A DNA stretch of 64,000 nt, taken from NCBI GenBank assembly GCA_948890655.1, contig CAQTYU010000003.1:124001-188000 (forward strand), in the 5' to 3' direction. A program made the translations under genes and the position numbers. The stretch is from Christensenellaceae bacterium. GTDB taxonomy: Bacteria > Bacillota > Clostridia > Christensenellales > Borkfalkiaceae. Positions 8,885 through 15,997 of the stretch are shown here, piece by piece. A model generated the notes under the pieces. That model saw only the letters and a program-made list of their open reading frames with translations, did not search any database and was not told where the DNA came from. How positions within the stretch are numbered: the stretch's first letter is position 1; each line of letters starts with the position of its first letter.

Positions 8885-8994
8885 AAATATGAACGTCGTC
8901 GGAGAACCTGCCGCCGCAGCGGTACGGTTGAAAAGACGTCGGGTGCGCCCGAGAAGTTTTTCTCGGACGGCTTTTTTTATAGAAGGGAACTATT
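8885..8994 (+). promoter_or_regulatory. structured attenuator leader of the MATE gene, candidate guanidine-IV (mepA) riboswitch
   Basis: The leader has an outer helix ACGTC (8893-8897) / GACGT (8935-8939) and an inner hairpin TGCCGC-CGCA-GCGGTA (8909-8924). It ends in an intrinsic terminator, CCGAGAA/TTCTCGG (8949-8966) plus seven Ts (8972-8978). The terminator lies only about 15 bases before the MATE ATG, so it must be conditionally overridden. Guanidine-IV (mepA motif) riboswitches control MATE pumps in Clostridia through terminator choice, which fits the context. The class assignment rests on context and a partial memory of the motif, not on an alignment. Confidence 0.5.
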
Positions 8995-10389
8995 ATGCGT
9001 ATCGGGCTTTCGGAACATTTTACTTATAAAAAATTATTGAAATTCGTTGCGCCGTCAATTATTATGATGACGTTTTTAAGCGTGTATTCCGTTGTCGACG
9101 GGCTGTTCGTTTCAAACTTCGTGGGTTCGGACGCGGTTGCGGCGATTAATTATATTTTCCCCGTTTTTATGGTGTTCGGCTCGATAGGTTTTATGTTGGG
9201 CGCGGGCGGCAGCGCGCTCGTTTCGAAAACCTTGGGCGAGGGCGATAAGGAAAAGGCGAACGAGTATTTTTCGATGCTCGTTTACGTAACGGCGGGCATT
9301 GGCGTTGTGATTGCCTTGGCGGGGCAGTTTGCAGTGCCCGAAATTGCAAAGCTTTTCGGAGCGGAGGGAGTAATTTACGACTATTGCGTGCTTTACGGAA
9401 GAGTGCTTTTGTCGGCGCAACCCTTTTTTATTTTGCAGAACATTTTTCAAAGCTTTTTCGTGACGGCGGAAAAGCCGAGACTGGGGCTTATTGTAACCGC
9501 GGTTGCGGGCGGCATAAACATTATTCTTGACGCGGTGTTTGTTGCGGGCTTTAAGTGGGGGCTTGCGGGCGCGGCGGCGGCAACCGTTGCGGGGCAGGTG
9601 TTCGGCGGGGTGTTTCCGCTTGTATACTTTTTGCGCAGAAACAATTCGCTTTTAAAACTCGGCAAGACGAGAATTCATTTTAAGGAGCTGTTGAAATCGT
9701 GCACAAACGGGTCGTCGGAATTTTTGTCTAACGTATCGTCGGCGGTGGTGATTATACTTTATAATTATCAGGTTTCAAAGCTTGTCGGCGACGACGGAGT
9801 GGCGGCTTACGGCGCAATCGGCTACGTGATGATGATTTTCTTTTCCATTTTTATGGGGTACGCGGTTGGATGCGCGCCGCTCATTGCGTTTAATTTCGGC
9901 GCAAAAAACAACGAAGAGCTGAGAAATCTGTTTAAAAAGAGCTTGATTATAATGGCGGTTTCGGGACTGTTGATGACGGGGCTTTCGGAAGCTCTGGCAA
10001 GCCCGATAATTATGCTTTTCGGGTTTGACGGAGAGCTTTTCGAGATGACTTTAAGGGGATTCAGGATTTATTCGGTTGCGTTTATGATTACCGGATTTTC
10101 TGTGTTCGGGTCGTCGCTCTTTACCGCTTTGAACAACGGGCTTGTTTCGGCTGTAATTTCTTTTTTACGCACGCTCGTATTTCAGATTGCCGCGGTTATG
10201 GTCTGTCCTATTTTTATGGGACTGGACGGCGTTTGGTCGGCGACGTGCTTTGCCGAAATTTTGGCGCTGGCGGTTACGGTAACCTGCATTTTTGTTTGCA
10301 GAAAAAAATATTATTACTTCGGTAAACTGCCGCAAGCGGTTGCGGACGACGAATCGGTTATTAAAAGCGAGACGTTTGACAGGGGTTGA
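8995..10389 (+). CDS. MATE family multidrug/guanidine-type efflux transporter
   Basis: 464 residues with about 12 membrane helices in two homologous halves, the usual MATE length and layout. The N-terminal half opens FVAPSIIMMTFLSVYSVVDG, with the conserved VDGLFVSNFVGSDAVAAINY segment; the second half repeats the pattern from about residue 235. MATE proteins export organic cations or other small molecules using Na+ or H+ gradients. GAAGGGAA precedes the ATG at good spacing. A terminator-containing leader directly upstream indicates ligand-gated transcription. If the leader is guanidine-IV, guanidinium export is the likely job; otherwise the substrate is unknown. Confidence 0.92.
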   Translation: MRIGLSEHFTYKKLLKFVAPSIIMMTFLSVYSVVDGLFVSNFVGSDAVAAINYIFPVFMVFGSIGFMLGAGGSALVSKTLGEGDKEKANEYFSMLVYVTAGIGVVIALAGQFAVPEIAKLFGAEGVIYDYCVLYGRVLLSAQPFFILQNIFQSFFVTAEKPRLGLIVTAVAGGINIILDAVFVAGFKWGLAGAAAATVAGQVFGGVFPLVYFLRRNNSLLKLGKTRIHFKELLKSCTNGSSEFLSNVSSAVVIILYNYQVSKLVGDDGVAAYGAIGYVMMIFFSIFMGYAVGCAPLIAFNFGAKNNEELRNLFKKSLIIMAVSGLLMTGLSEALASPIIMLFGFDGELFEMTLRGFRIYSVAFMITGFSVFGSSLFTALNNGLVSAVISFLRTLVFQIAAVMVCPIFMGLDGVWSATCFAEILALAVTVTCIFVCRKKYYYFGKLPQAVADDESVIKSETFDRG

Positions 10390-10404
10390 AAGGGTTGATA
10401 TAAT
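10376..10404 (+). promoter_or_regulatory. promoter inside the end of the MATE gene
   Basis: TTGACA (10376-10381), 17-base spacer, TATAAT (10399-10404), with a TG one base before the -10. The -35 overlaps the last codons of the MATE gene. It drives the small membrane protein and cls. Confidence 0.88.
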
Positions 10405-10444
10405 AGTTTTGAAATAAAAAACTTATGATGAACGCGGAGTTCGT

Positions 10445-11044
10445 GTGGAAACGGATTACAGAAATTACGACAGACTGTTCGTAACGGTAAAACTGAATAA
10501 GCTTGACGAACTGGAGGAGTGTTACCGTGCGCTCGGCTGGGAATGCGTTGACAGCAGAGACGATTCGGTTTACCGAGGCAGGGTACACCTTGTTTACAGG
10601 CGTCCGCACAGGATAGAAAACAAAGACAAGTTGCAGCTTTTGCAGGTTTATTTGGAGTCGGCGCTGAACGACGAGGGAAGGCTTGAATCGCGCGCTATGC
10701 CGTTGACTGCCGCTACCGGAATAATTACGGGGTTTGTAACCCTTGCGCTGGTTGCCTTGGGGTTGTGCCTTATGTATCTTTTGGACAACCCTGTAATTTA
10801 TACTGCCGGAATAATTTTTTTGACATGTTCGGCGAATATGTTTTTGCTTGCGGTTACGGTTACCTTAAAAGTTTTTTTCGGCGAGAATAAGAGACGGAAA
10901 ACGAAACTTTTGCATGCCAGGGCGGAGATTGAGGCTGTTTTAAAAGAGGCGGCTGCGATAGGTGATATATGCGTTTTGAGAGAGTGCGGAGGTAGCTTTG
11001 CGGACGCGGCGGTTGCTGCTTCGGAGGACGGCGATGATAGATAA
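10445..11044 (+). CDS. hypothetical two-helix membrane protein upstream of cls
   Basis: 199 residues starting at a GTG with GGAG upstream. Residues 1-85 are a soluble, charged domain (starts METDYRNYDRLFVTVKLNKL). Two membrane helices lie at about 90-110 and 117-142, then a charged cytosolic tail rich in Ala, Glu and Asp. I do not recognise a family; the short N-terminal domain has the look of an alpha/beta ligand- or partner-binding module. It overlaps the cls start by 11 bases, so the two are translationally coupled and probably act together at the membrane. Function unknown. Confidence 0.7.
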   Translation: METDYRNYDRLFVTVKLNKLDELEECYRALGWECVDSRDDSVYRGRVHLVYRRPHRIENKDKLQLLQVYLESALNDEGRLESRAMPLTAATGIITGFVTLALVALGLCLMYLLDNPVIYTAGIIFLTCSANMFLLAVTVTLKVFFGENKRRKTKLLHARAEIEAVLKEAAAIGDICVLRECGGSFADAAVAASEDGDDR

Positions 11045-12623
11045 AAAAATTTCCGCGCGCCGCAGAGAAACAAAAGCGCATTCGCCTAAAGGCGGCAAGG
11101 TTGTAAAAATACGTACCGAAGGCAGAAATCTGGGCGTTTGGAGAACCTTTGCAATAGGGATTTTTATTTTATTGCAGACGGCGCTTATATTGCTCTTTTA
11201 CCTCGGTGTGATAAGTTATTTCCGCATTTATCAGCTTGTTGCGTTTATATTCAGTTTTATATGTTGCATTCACGTGCTTTCGACTTCGAAGCCCGGGCAC
11301 ACGAAAACCGTTTGGGTATTGTTTTTGTTGCTGTTTAACAGCTTTGGGTACATAGCTTATTTAATGTCAAGCGAACGTATTTTTTTCGGCTGGGCAAAGA
11401 GACGGTATAATAAAATTTTTAAAAGAACGGAGGGGTTAACCTGCGGATATGTTGAATTGACGCACGTTTGCAGTCAGGTAAGGCGCGACGCGGAGTATCT
11501 TTGGAATGCGGGAAGATTTCCTGCATATTGCGGTTCGGCGCTAAAATATTTTGCTTCGGGCGCGTCGATGTTCGACGACGTTCTGGATGAGCTCGAAAAA
11601 GCGGAAAAATTTATTTTTATTGAATTTTTTATAATTGCGGACGGCGTACTTTTGAACAGGTTTTTCGACGTTTTATCGAAAAAGGTTAAGGAAGGCGTGG
11701 ACGTGCGGATTATCTGCGACGGTATGGGCAGTCACGGAACGCTTTCTTTTAAAATGCAGAAAAAGCTGAGAAAAGCCGGCGTGAAGCTTTTCAGATTTAA
11801 CCGCATAGTGCCCAGATTTACGTTTGCGCTGAACGTGCGCGACCACAGAAAAATAATAGTAATCGACGGGAAAACGGCATATACCGGCGGGTGTAACCTT
11901 GCGGACGAGTATATTAACGAAAAGCGTATGCACGGTTATTGGAAGGATTCGGGCATAAAGGCGAGCGGCGGCGCGGCAAGCGGCTTTACGCTTATGTTTT
12001 TAAGGCAGTGGGAGTTCGTTTCCAAAAAGTCGGAAGATTATAACAAGTATGTTACGGCGTTTGAAAACGTGCGCGAGGGCGCTGTGGCAGTGCCATATGC
12101 GGACGGAAAGGATTATGAAAGTTTTGTCTGCAAGGGCGTTTATTCAAACATAATGGCGGGGGCGCGCGAAAAGCTGTATATTATGACTCCCTATTTTATA
12201 CCGGACGAGGATACCGCCGCCTTGCTTGCCCAAAAGGCGCTTTCGGGCGTGGACGTGCGGATAGTTTTGCCGGAAGTGCCAGATAAAGCTTACGTTTACC
12301 GCGTGAGTGTGGACAGCGCGGAAAGACTGCTTCAAAGCGGAGTGCGCGTGTTTAAAATGCGGCATACGTTTGTGCATTCCAAAGTGGTTTTTTCGGAAAA
12401 CTGTGTTTCCGTGAGTTCGGTGAATATCGATTTAAGAAGCTATTACAATCAGTTTGAAAACGGAATTTATACTAACGATAACGGAGTTTTATGCGACGTT
12501 TTGCGCGACTTTGAAAACGTGTTTAAAGTTTGTTCTGAGATAACCGGAGAGAACTCGACGCGCAACAAACTGTTCCCGCGGATGGCTGCGGGCATTTTAA
12601 GGGTGTTTTCGCCGCTGATGTGA
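11034..12623 (+). CDS. cls: cardiolipin synthase, phospholipase D superfamily
   Basis: 529 residues from the ATG at 11034 (GGAGG six bases upstream), overlapping the previous gene. Two or three membrane helices occupy about residues 28-110, followed by two PLD domains. The first catalytic motif is complete, in VRDHRKIIVIDGKTAYTGG (HxKx4D). The second reads FVHSKVVFSENCVSV, so the usual Asp is replaced by Glu (HSKVVFSE). The enzyme joins two phosphatidylglycerol molecules, or a related pair, to make cardiolipin. The Asp-to-Glu change is conservative because the position supports the catalytic His-Lys pair, so activity is plausible. Confidence 0.88.
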   Translation: MIDKKISARRRETKAHSPKGGKVVKIRTEGRNLGVWRTFAIGIFILLQTALILLFYLGVISYFRIYQLVAFIFSFICCIHVLSTSKPGHTKTVWVLFLLLFNSFGYIAYLMSSERIFFGWAKRRYNKIFKRTEGLTCGYVELTHVCSQVRRDAEYLWNAGRFPAYCGSALKYFASGASMFDDVLDELEKAEKFIFIEFFIIADGVLLNRFFDVLSKKVKEGVDVRIICDGMGSHGTLSFKMQKKLRKAGVKLFRFNRIVPRFTFALNVRDHRKIIVIDGKTAYTGGCNLADEYINEKRMHGYWKDSGIKASGGAASGFTLMFLRQWEFVSKKSEDYNKYVTAFENVREGAVAVPYADGKDYESFVCKGVYSNIMAGAREKLYIMTPYFIPDEDTAALLAQKALSGVDVRIVLPEVPDKAYVYRVSVDSAERLLQSGVRVFKMRHTFVHSKVVFSENCVSVSSVNIDLRSYYNQFENGIYTNDNGVLCDVLRDFENVFKVCSEITGENSTRNKLFPRMAAGILRVFSPLM

Positions 12624-12688
12624 TTGCCCCGCATATATACGGCGCTTTTGCGCGTTTAGAAGTTTGCAGGTAATGAAAATATCATAAA

Positions 12689-12719
12689 AAGCTCCCGCGG
12701 ACATGTTCCGCGGGAGCTT
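12689..12719. terminator. bidirectional terminator between cls and the amino-acid ABC operon
   Basis: AAGCTCCCGCGG / CCGCGGGAGCTT, a 12-bp stem, with an A run on the left (T run for the minus strand) and a short T-rich stretch on the right. Confidence 0.88.
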
Positions 12720-12729
12720 GAATTTTTAA

Positions 12730-13659
12730 TTAAAGCACCTTGCTTAAAAAATCTTTTAACCTGTCGTTTTGCGGGTTGCCGAAAATCTGTTCGGGCGTGC
12801 CTTCTTCGGCAATTTTGCCGTCCGCCATAAACATTACGCGGGTTGCAACTTCGCGGGCGAAGCCCATTTCGTGGGTTACTATAACCATTGTCATACCTTC
12901 GTTTGCAAGTTCTTTAATGAGGGAGAGAACTTCGCCGACCATTTCGGGGTCTAGCGCGGAAGTCGGCTCGTCGAAAAGCATTACCTCAGGGTTCATTGCG
13001 AGCGCTCTGACGATTGCAATTCGCTGGCGCTGTCCGCCCGAAAGAGTGGAGGGGTAAACGTTGGCTTTGTCGGCAAGCCCTATTCTTTCCAAAAGGCGAA
13101 TTGCGTTTGCCTTGGCTTCGGACCTGATTTCTTTTGCCGATTTTTCGATTTTGATAAGTTCCTGCTTATCCTTCTTTCTGAAAAGATTTTTGAGCTTTAT
13201 AAATAAATTTTTGCGCCTGATTTTGTGCAGGTCCTGCAGTCCTACGTGTACGGGCGCAAGAGTTATGTTTTTCAAAACGTTCATATTGTTGAACAGGTTG
13301 AAACTCTGGAACACCATTCCCATTTTGCGCCGCTGAATATTTATGTCCACTTTAAGGTTGCAAAGATTGTTGCCTTTGAAAAATACGTGTCCGTCGGTGG
13401 GGTCTTCCAAAACGTTCAAACACCGTAAAAAGGTGCTTTTTCCGCTTCCGGACGGACCTATTATAGCAATTTTTTCGCCAGTGGATATCTTGGCGGAAAC
13501 GTCCTCGAATACAGTTAACGCTCCGTATTTTTTTGTGAGGTGCTGGACCTCGATAAGCGCGTTCGGGTCGAAGGGTTCGGCGGGCGTGGTTTCGGTTTTA
13601 AAAAATTTTTCGTTTTTGTTGCGGTTGTGCTTTGCCGTCTTTTTCTTAGCGTTTTTCAC
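12730..13659 (-). CDS. polar amino-acid ABC transporter, ATP-binding protein
   Basis: 309 residues. Walker A GPSGSGKST is at about 68-76, signature LSGGQRQR at about 206-213 and Walker B VMLFDEPTSALD just after, all intact and of the GlnQ/HisP type. Two features are unusual. A basic 33-residue N-terminal extension precedes the core. An insert of roughly 35 residues (about 141-185, rich in Lys, Arg and Leu) lies between the Q-loop region and the signature, where relatives have a short helix pair. The start overlaps the permease end by 14 bases. It powers import by the permease and binding protein encoded upstream. Confidence 0.93.
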   Translation of the reverse strand: MKNAKKKTAKHNRNKNEKFFKTETTPAEPFDPNALIEVQHLTKKYGALTVFEDVSAKISTGEKIAIIGPSGSGKSTFLRCLNVLEDPTDGHVFFKGNNLCNLKVDINIQRRKMGMVFQSFNLFNNMNVLKNITLAPVHVGLQDLHKIRRKNLFIKLKNLFRKKDKQELIKIEKSAKEIRSEAKANAIRLLERIGLADKANVYPSTLSGGQRQRIAIVRALAMNPEVMLFDEPTSALDPEMVGEVLSLIKELANEGMTMVIVTHEMGFAREVATRVMFMADGKIAEEGTPEQIFGNPQNDRLKDFLSKVL

Positions 13660-14335
13660 TCTTTTTCAACCTCCTTTCAATCAGGCGGATAACGACAGTC
13701 ATAATAAGGATAATTATGAAGTAGCAAAGAGCAAGCATAAGATACGGGACCATATATTCGTATTTTGCGCTGGCGATTAATCTGAAAGCGCGGGTAAGGT
13801 CCATAGTGGCGACGTAGCCCGCAACCGAGGTGTCTTTCGTAAGCGCGATAAGTTCGTTGCCGAGAGTGGGAATAACGTTTTTTATTGCTTGCGGAAAAAC
13901 AATCTTAATCATTGCGGTTATATATGACATTCCGAGCGTTCTGCCGGCTTCAAGCTGTCCGGCGTCGACCGATTCAATGCCGCCGCGCATAATTTCGGCG
14001 ACGTACGCTCCGCTGTTTAAGCCGAAAACGATAATTGCTTCTAAGAGTCCGTCTATGTTTATGTTTTGAAACAGTATGTAATGGAATATTAAAAGCTGAA
14101 CGATGATGGGCGTTCCGCGGAAAACCGCGGTGTAGACTGTGCCGGCAATTGAAAAGCCTTTTGCAATTTTGTTGCGCTTGCCGGCTACCTGAACGCACGC
14201 GATTACGGTTCCTATAAAAATGCCGATAAGCAGTCCGCAGACTGCTATCACCAGTGTATTTCTTAACCCGAGGAGGACGTCTTTATATCCTCCCTGCGTT
14301 ATGAGTTGTTCGTAGAATACATCCCACTTGCTCAT
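13646..14335 (-). CDS. polar amino-acid ABC transporter, permease
   Basis: 229 residues, about five membrane helices, the HisM/GlnP type I importer family. The coupling-helix (EAA) region is seen in LEAGRTLGMSYITAMIKIVF, followed by PQAIKNVIPTLGNELIALTK, which is highly characteristic of amino-acid permeases. It probably works as a homodimer with the ATPase downstream. Gene order binding protein, permease, ATPase, with a 6-base gap upstream and a 14-base overlap downstream, marks one operon. Confidence 0.95.
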   Translation of the reverse strand: MSKWDVFYEQLITQGGYKDVLLGLRNTLVIAVCGLLIGIFIGTVIACVQVAGKRNKIAKGFSIAGTVYTAVFRGTPIIVQLLIFHYILFQNINIDGLLEAIIVFGLNSGAYVAEIMRGGIESVDAGQLEAGRTLGMSYITAMIKIVFPQAIKNVIPTLGNELIALTKDTSVAGYVATMDLTRAFRLIASAKYEYMVPYLMLALCYFIIILIMTVVIRLIERRLKKSEKR

Positions 14336-14341
14336 AAAAAA

Positions 14342-15301
14342 TTAACCTTCAACGAGTATGTGCGAGTTTATTTCGTTAACGGCGGAAGTGAGGGGGTCCT
14401 TGTCGCCAACTACGAATTTGAGTTTGCCGTTTGAAAGATTTTGTGCGGCAAGGCCTATGGAATCGTAGTCTTTTGCGTTTACGTTTGCAAAGCCCGCAAA
14501 TTCGAAATCGGTGCTGCCCTTGATGTAGAAATAACCGGTCTGGCCGGAAGCCGCGCCTGCGTCGACGTTGCCCATAGATTCTATAACCGCGCGGACCTGC
14601 GCTTCGGTGGTGCAGTTATCGAAAGCAGTTTCGTCTTCGGCAACTGCAATGCTTTGAGTGGTAAGAAAATATCCTTTGGAGAAAGTTACGAGTTGTTCGC
14701 GGCCGTGGTTAATGGTGAGCCCTGCCATACCTATATGCGAAGCTCCGCTTTCAACATCGGTTATTACTACGTCGAATTCCATATCCTTGATAACGAGCGT
14801 TTTGTTTAATGTGTCGGCAAGAATTTTTGCAATCCACATATCTATTCCCGCATACTTACTGCCGTTTTTATATTCGAAAGGCTCGAATTCGGCGTTTGTT
14901 GCAACGATAAGGCAATCGTTTGCAGTTTTTCCCGCGGGGACGGAGGAGGGAACCTCGCCTATGTCGCTTGCCGTGTCGTTAGTTACTGCGTCGTAAATGG
15001 TTTTAAACGTTACGGTTTCGCTTGTGCCGTCGCCGTCAAAATCGTACTGTATGCCTTCTGCCGAAAAAGCCGAAGTGTTTTCGGGGTCGTATGCGCCGTT
15101 GCCGCAAAGTTTGCCGATAAGGCCGTTAACTTCGGTCAGTATAGTCGTGTCGGACTTGTTTACGCAATAGCCGTATTGTTCGCCCGTAAGCGTTACGTTT
15201 AATACTTTAAGCTTTTTTGCGGTGGAGCCGCAGGCGGAAAGGGAAAGCGCGGTTGCAGCGATTGTGAGTGCGGAAACTGCCGCAATTAAGAATTTTTTCA
15301 T
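14342..15301 (-). CDS. amino-acid ABC transporter substrate-binding lipoprotein, apparently circularly permuted
   Basis: 319 residues with a lipoprotein signal (lipobox LSAC, lipid on Cys24). The usual start of the family-3 binding fold, LIVATNAEFEPFEYKNG, appears only at about residue 131. Before it, residues 29-75 (LKVLNVTLTGEQYGYCVNKS, then DTTILTEVNGLIGKLCGNGA) look like the segment that normally ends the fold (LTxExYGxxVxKxDxxLxxxVN...G). The protein then stops just after the hinge-region sequence NLSNGKLKFVVGDKDP, where relatives continue into that missing segment. This is best read as a circular permutation with a linker at about 76-128. Ligand preference is unknown. Confidence 0.9.
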   Translation of the reverse strand: MKKFLIAAVSALTIAATALSLSACGSTAKKLKVLNVTLTGEQYGYCVNKSDTTILTEVNGLIGKLCGNGAYDPENTSAFSAEGIQYDFDGDGTSETVTFKTIYDAVTNDTASDIGEVPSSVPAGKTANDCLIVATNAEFEPFEYKNGSKYAGIDMWIAKILADTLNKTLVIKDMEFDVVITDVESGASHIGMAGLTINHGREQLVTFSKGYFLTTQSIAVAEDETAFDNCTTEAQVRAVIESMGNVDAGAASGQTGYFYIKGSTDFEFAGFANVNAKDYDSIGLAAQNLSNGKLKFVVGDKDPLTSAVNEINSHILVEG

Positions 15302-15679
15302 ATTTTTTGACCTCTTTTATGGTGATGCTATTAATATAGCACTATGAATAATTAAACACAAATGCTTTTGCTATGTAATTTATTAATATTCAAAATTATG
15401 CATAAATTTACATTCTTTTGTAAATTTGTAACGTTTTGGGCGGCGTGTTTGCCCTGTGGGGAACTACTTTAGGTTAACGCGCCGCGGGGCGGGTGGAAAA
15501 TTCCGGAAATACGGGTGCGCGGGCGGAATGCGATTGTGAAAAGGGGTTCACTGAAATTTCACTTAAATTAAATTCGCAAATTTAGATTAGTACTTGCAAA
15601 ATTCTGCAAAAAATGCTAAAATTTGGTATGTATAATAAAGAAAGCGGTTATTGTCAATTATTTTAAAAGGTAACGTTTT
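15302..15679. other. divergent intergenic region with inverted repeat and promoter elements
   Basis: On the minus strand TTGTGT (15356-15361), 17 bases, TATATT (15333-15338) is a plausible promoter for the amino-acid importer. An inverted repeat TGCTAT-TAAT-ATAGCA (15326-15341) covers its -10, so it may be an operator. The middle (15430-15540) is GC-rich without an assignable gene. A TGAAATTTCA palindrome lies near 15550. The right part holds the ATPase promoter. Confidence 0.5.
15631..15636 (+). promoter_or_regulatory. -10 element for the V-ATPase operon
   Basis: TATAAT lies 44 bases before the first ATPase gene. No good -35 sits at 17 bases; a TG directly before the element may compensate. 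Confidence 0.5.
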
Positions 15680-15997
15680 ATGGAAGTTGTTTTAAAAAGT
15701 ATAAAAGAAGCCGAAAAGAGGGCTGCGGAAATTAAAACTGCGGCGCAGAACGAGTGTGCGGAGATTTCTGCGGCGGCGGAAAAGAGGGCTGCGGAAATTT
15801 TAAAGGCTTCGGAAGAGCGGTTGAAACTTTTTAAGGAACAAAGTCTTTTAAAAGCTGTAAAGAACGCGCAAAACGATTACGATAATAAAATTAAAAAAGC
15901 TGAGGCGGACGCGAAGGCTTACGCCGACGGCGTGATTAAAAACACCGGAAAAGAGGTGAACGATATCGTCGGGAGGATTTCGAGTGGCAACGGCTAA
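15680..15997 (+). CDS. ntpF: V-type ATPase peripheral stalk subunit G/H
   Basis: 105 residues, almost entirely alpha-helical with Ala/Glu/Lys heptads, starting MEVVLKSIKEAEKRAAEIKT. This is the length and composition of the archaeal/bacterial AhaH (NtpF, subunit G) family, which forms the coiled-coil stator with subunit E. It is the first gene of the ATPase operon and overlaps the subunit I start by 14 bases. The name follows the Enterococcus usage, where ntpF is the G-type stalk subunit; other schemes call it atpH or ahaH. Confidence 0.85.
   Translation: MEVVLKSIKEAEKRAAEIKTAAQNECAEISAAAEKRAAEILKASEERLKLFKEQSLLKAVKNAQNDYDNKIKKAEADAKAYADGVIKNTGKEVNDIVGRISSGNG

Noticed and set aside
10798..11081. 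Minus-strand open frames opposite the cls start
   Set aside because: They are shadows of two overlapping plus-strand genes that have a perfect promoter and strong ribosome sites.
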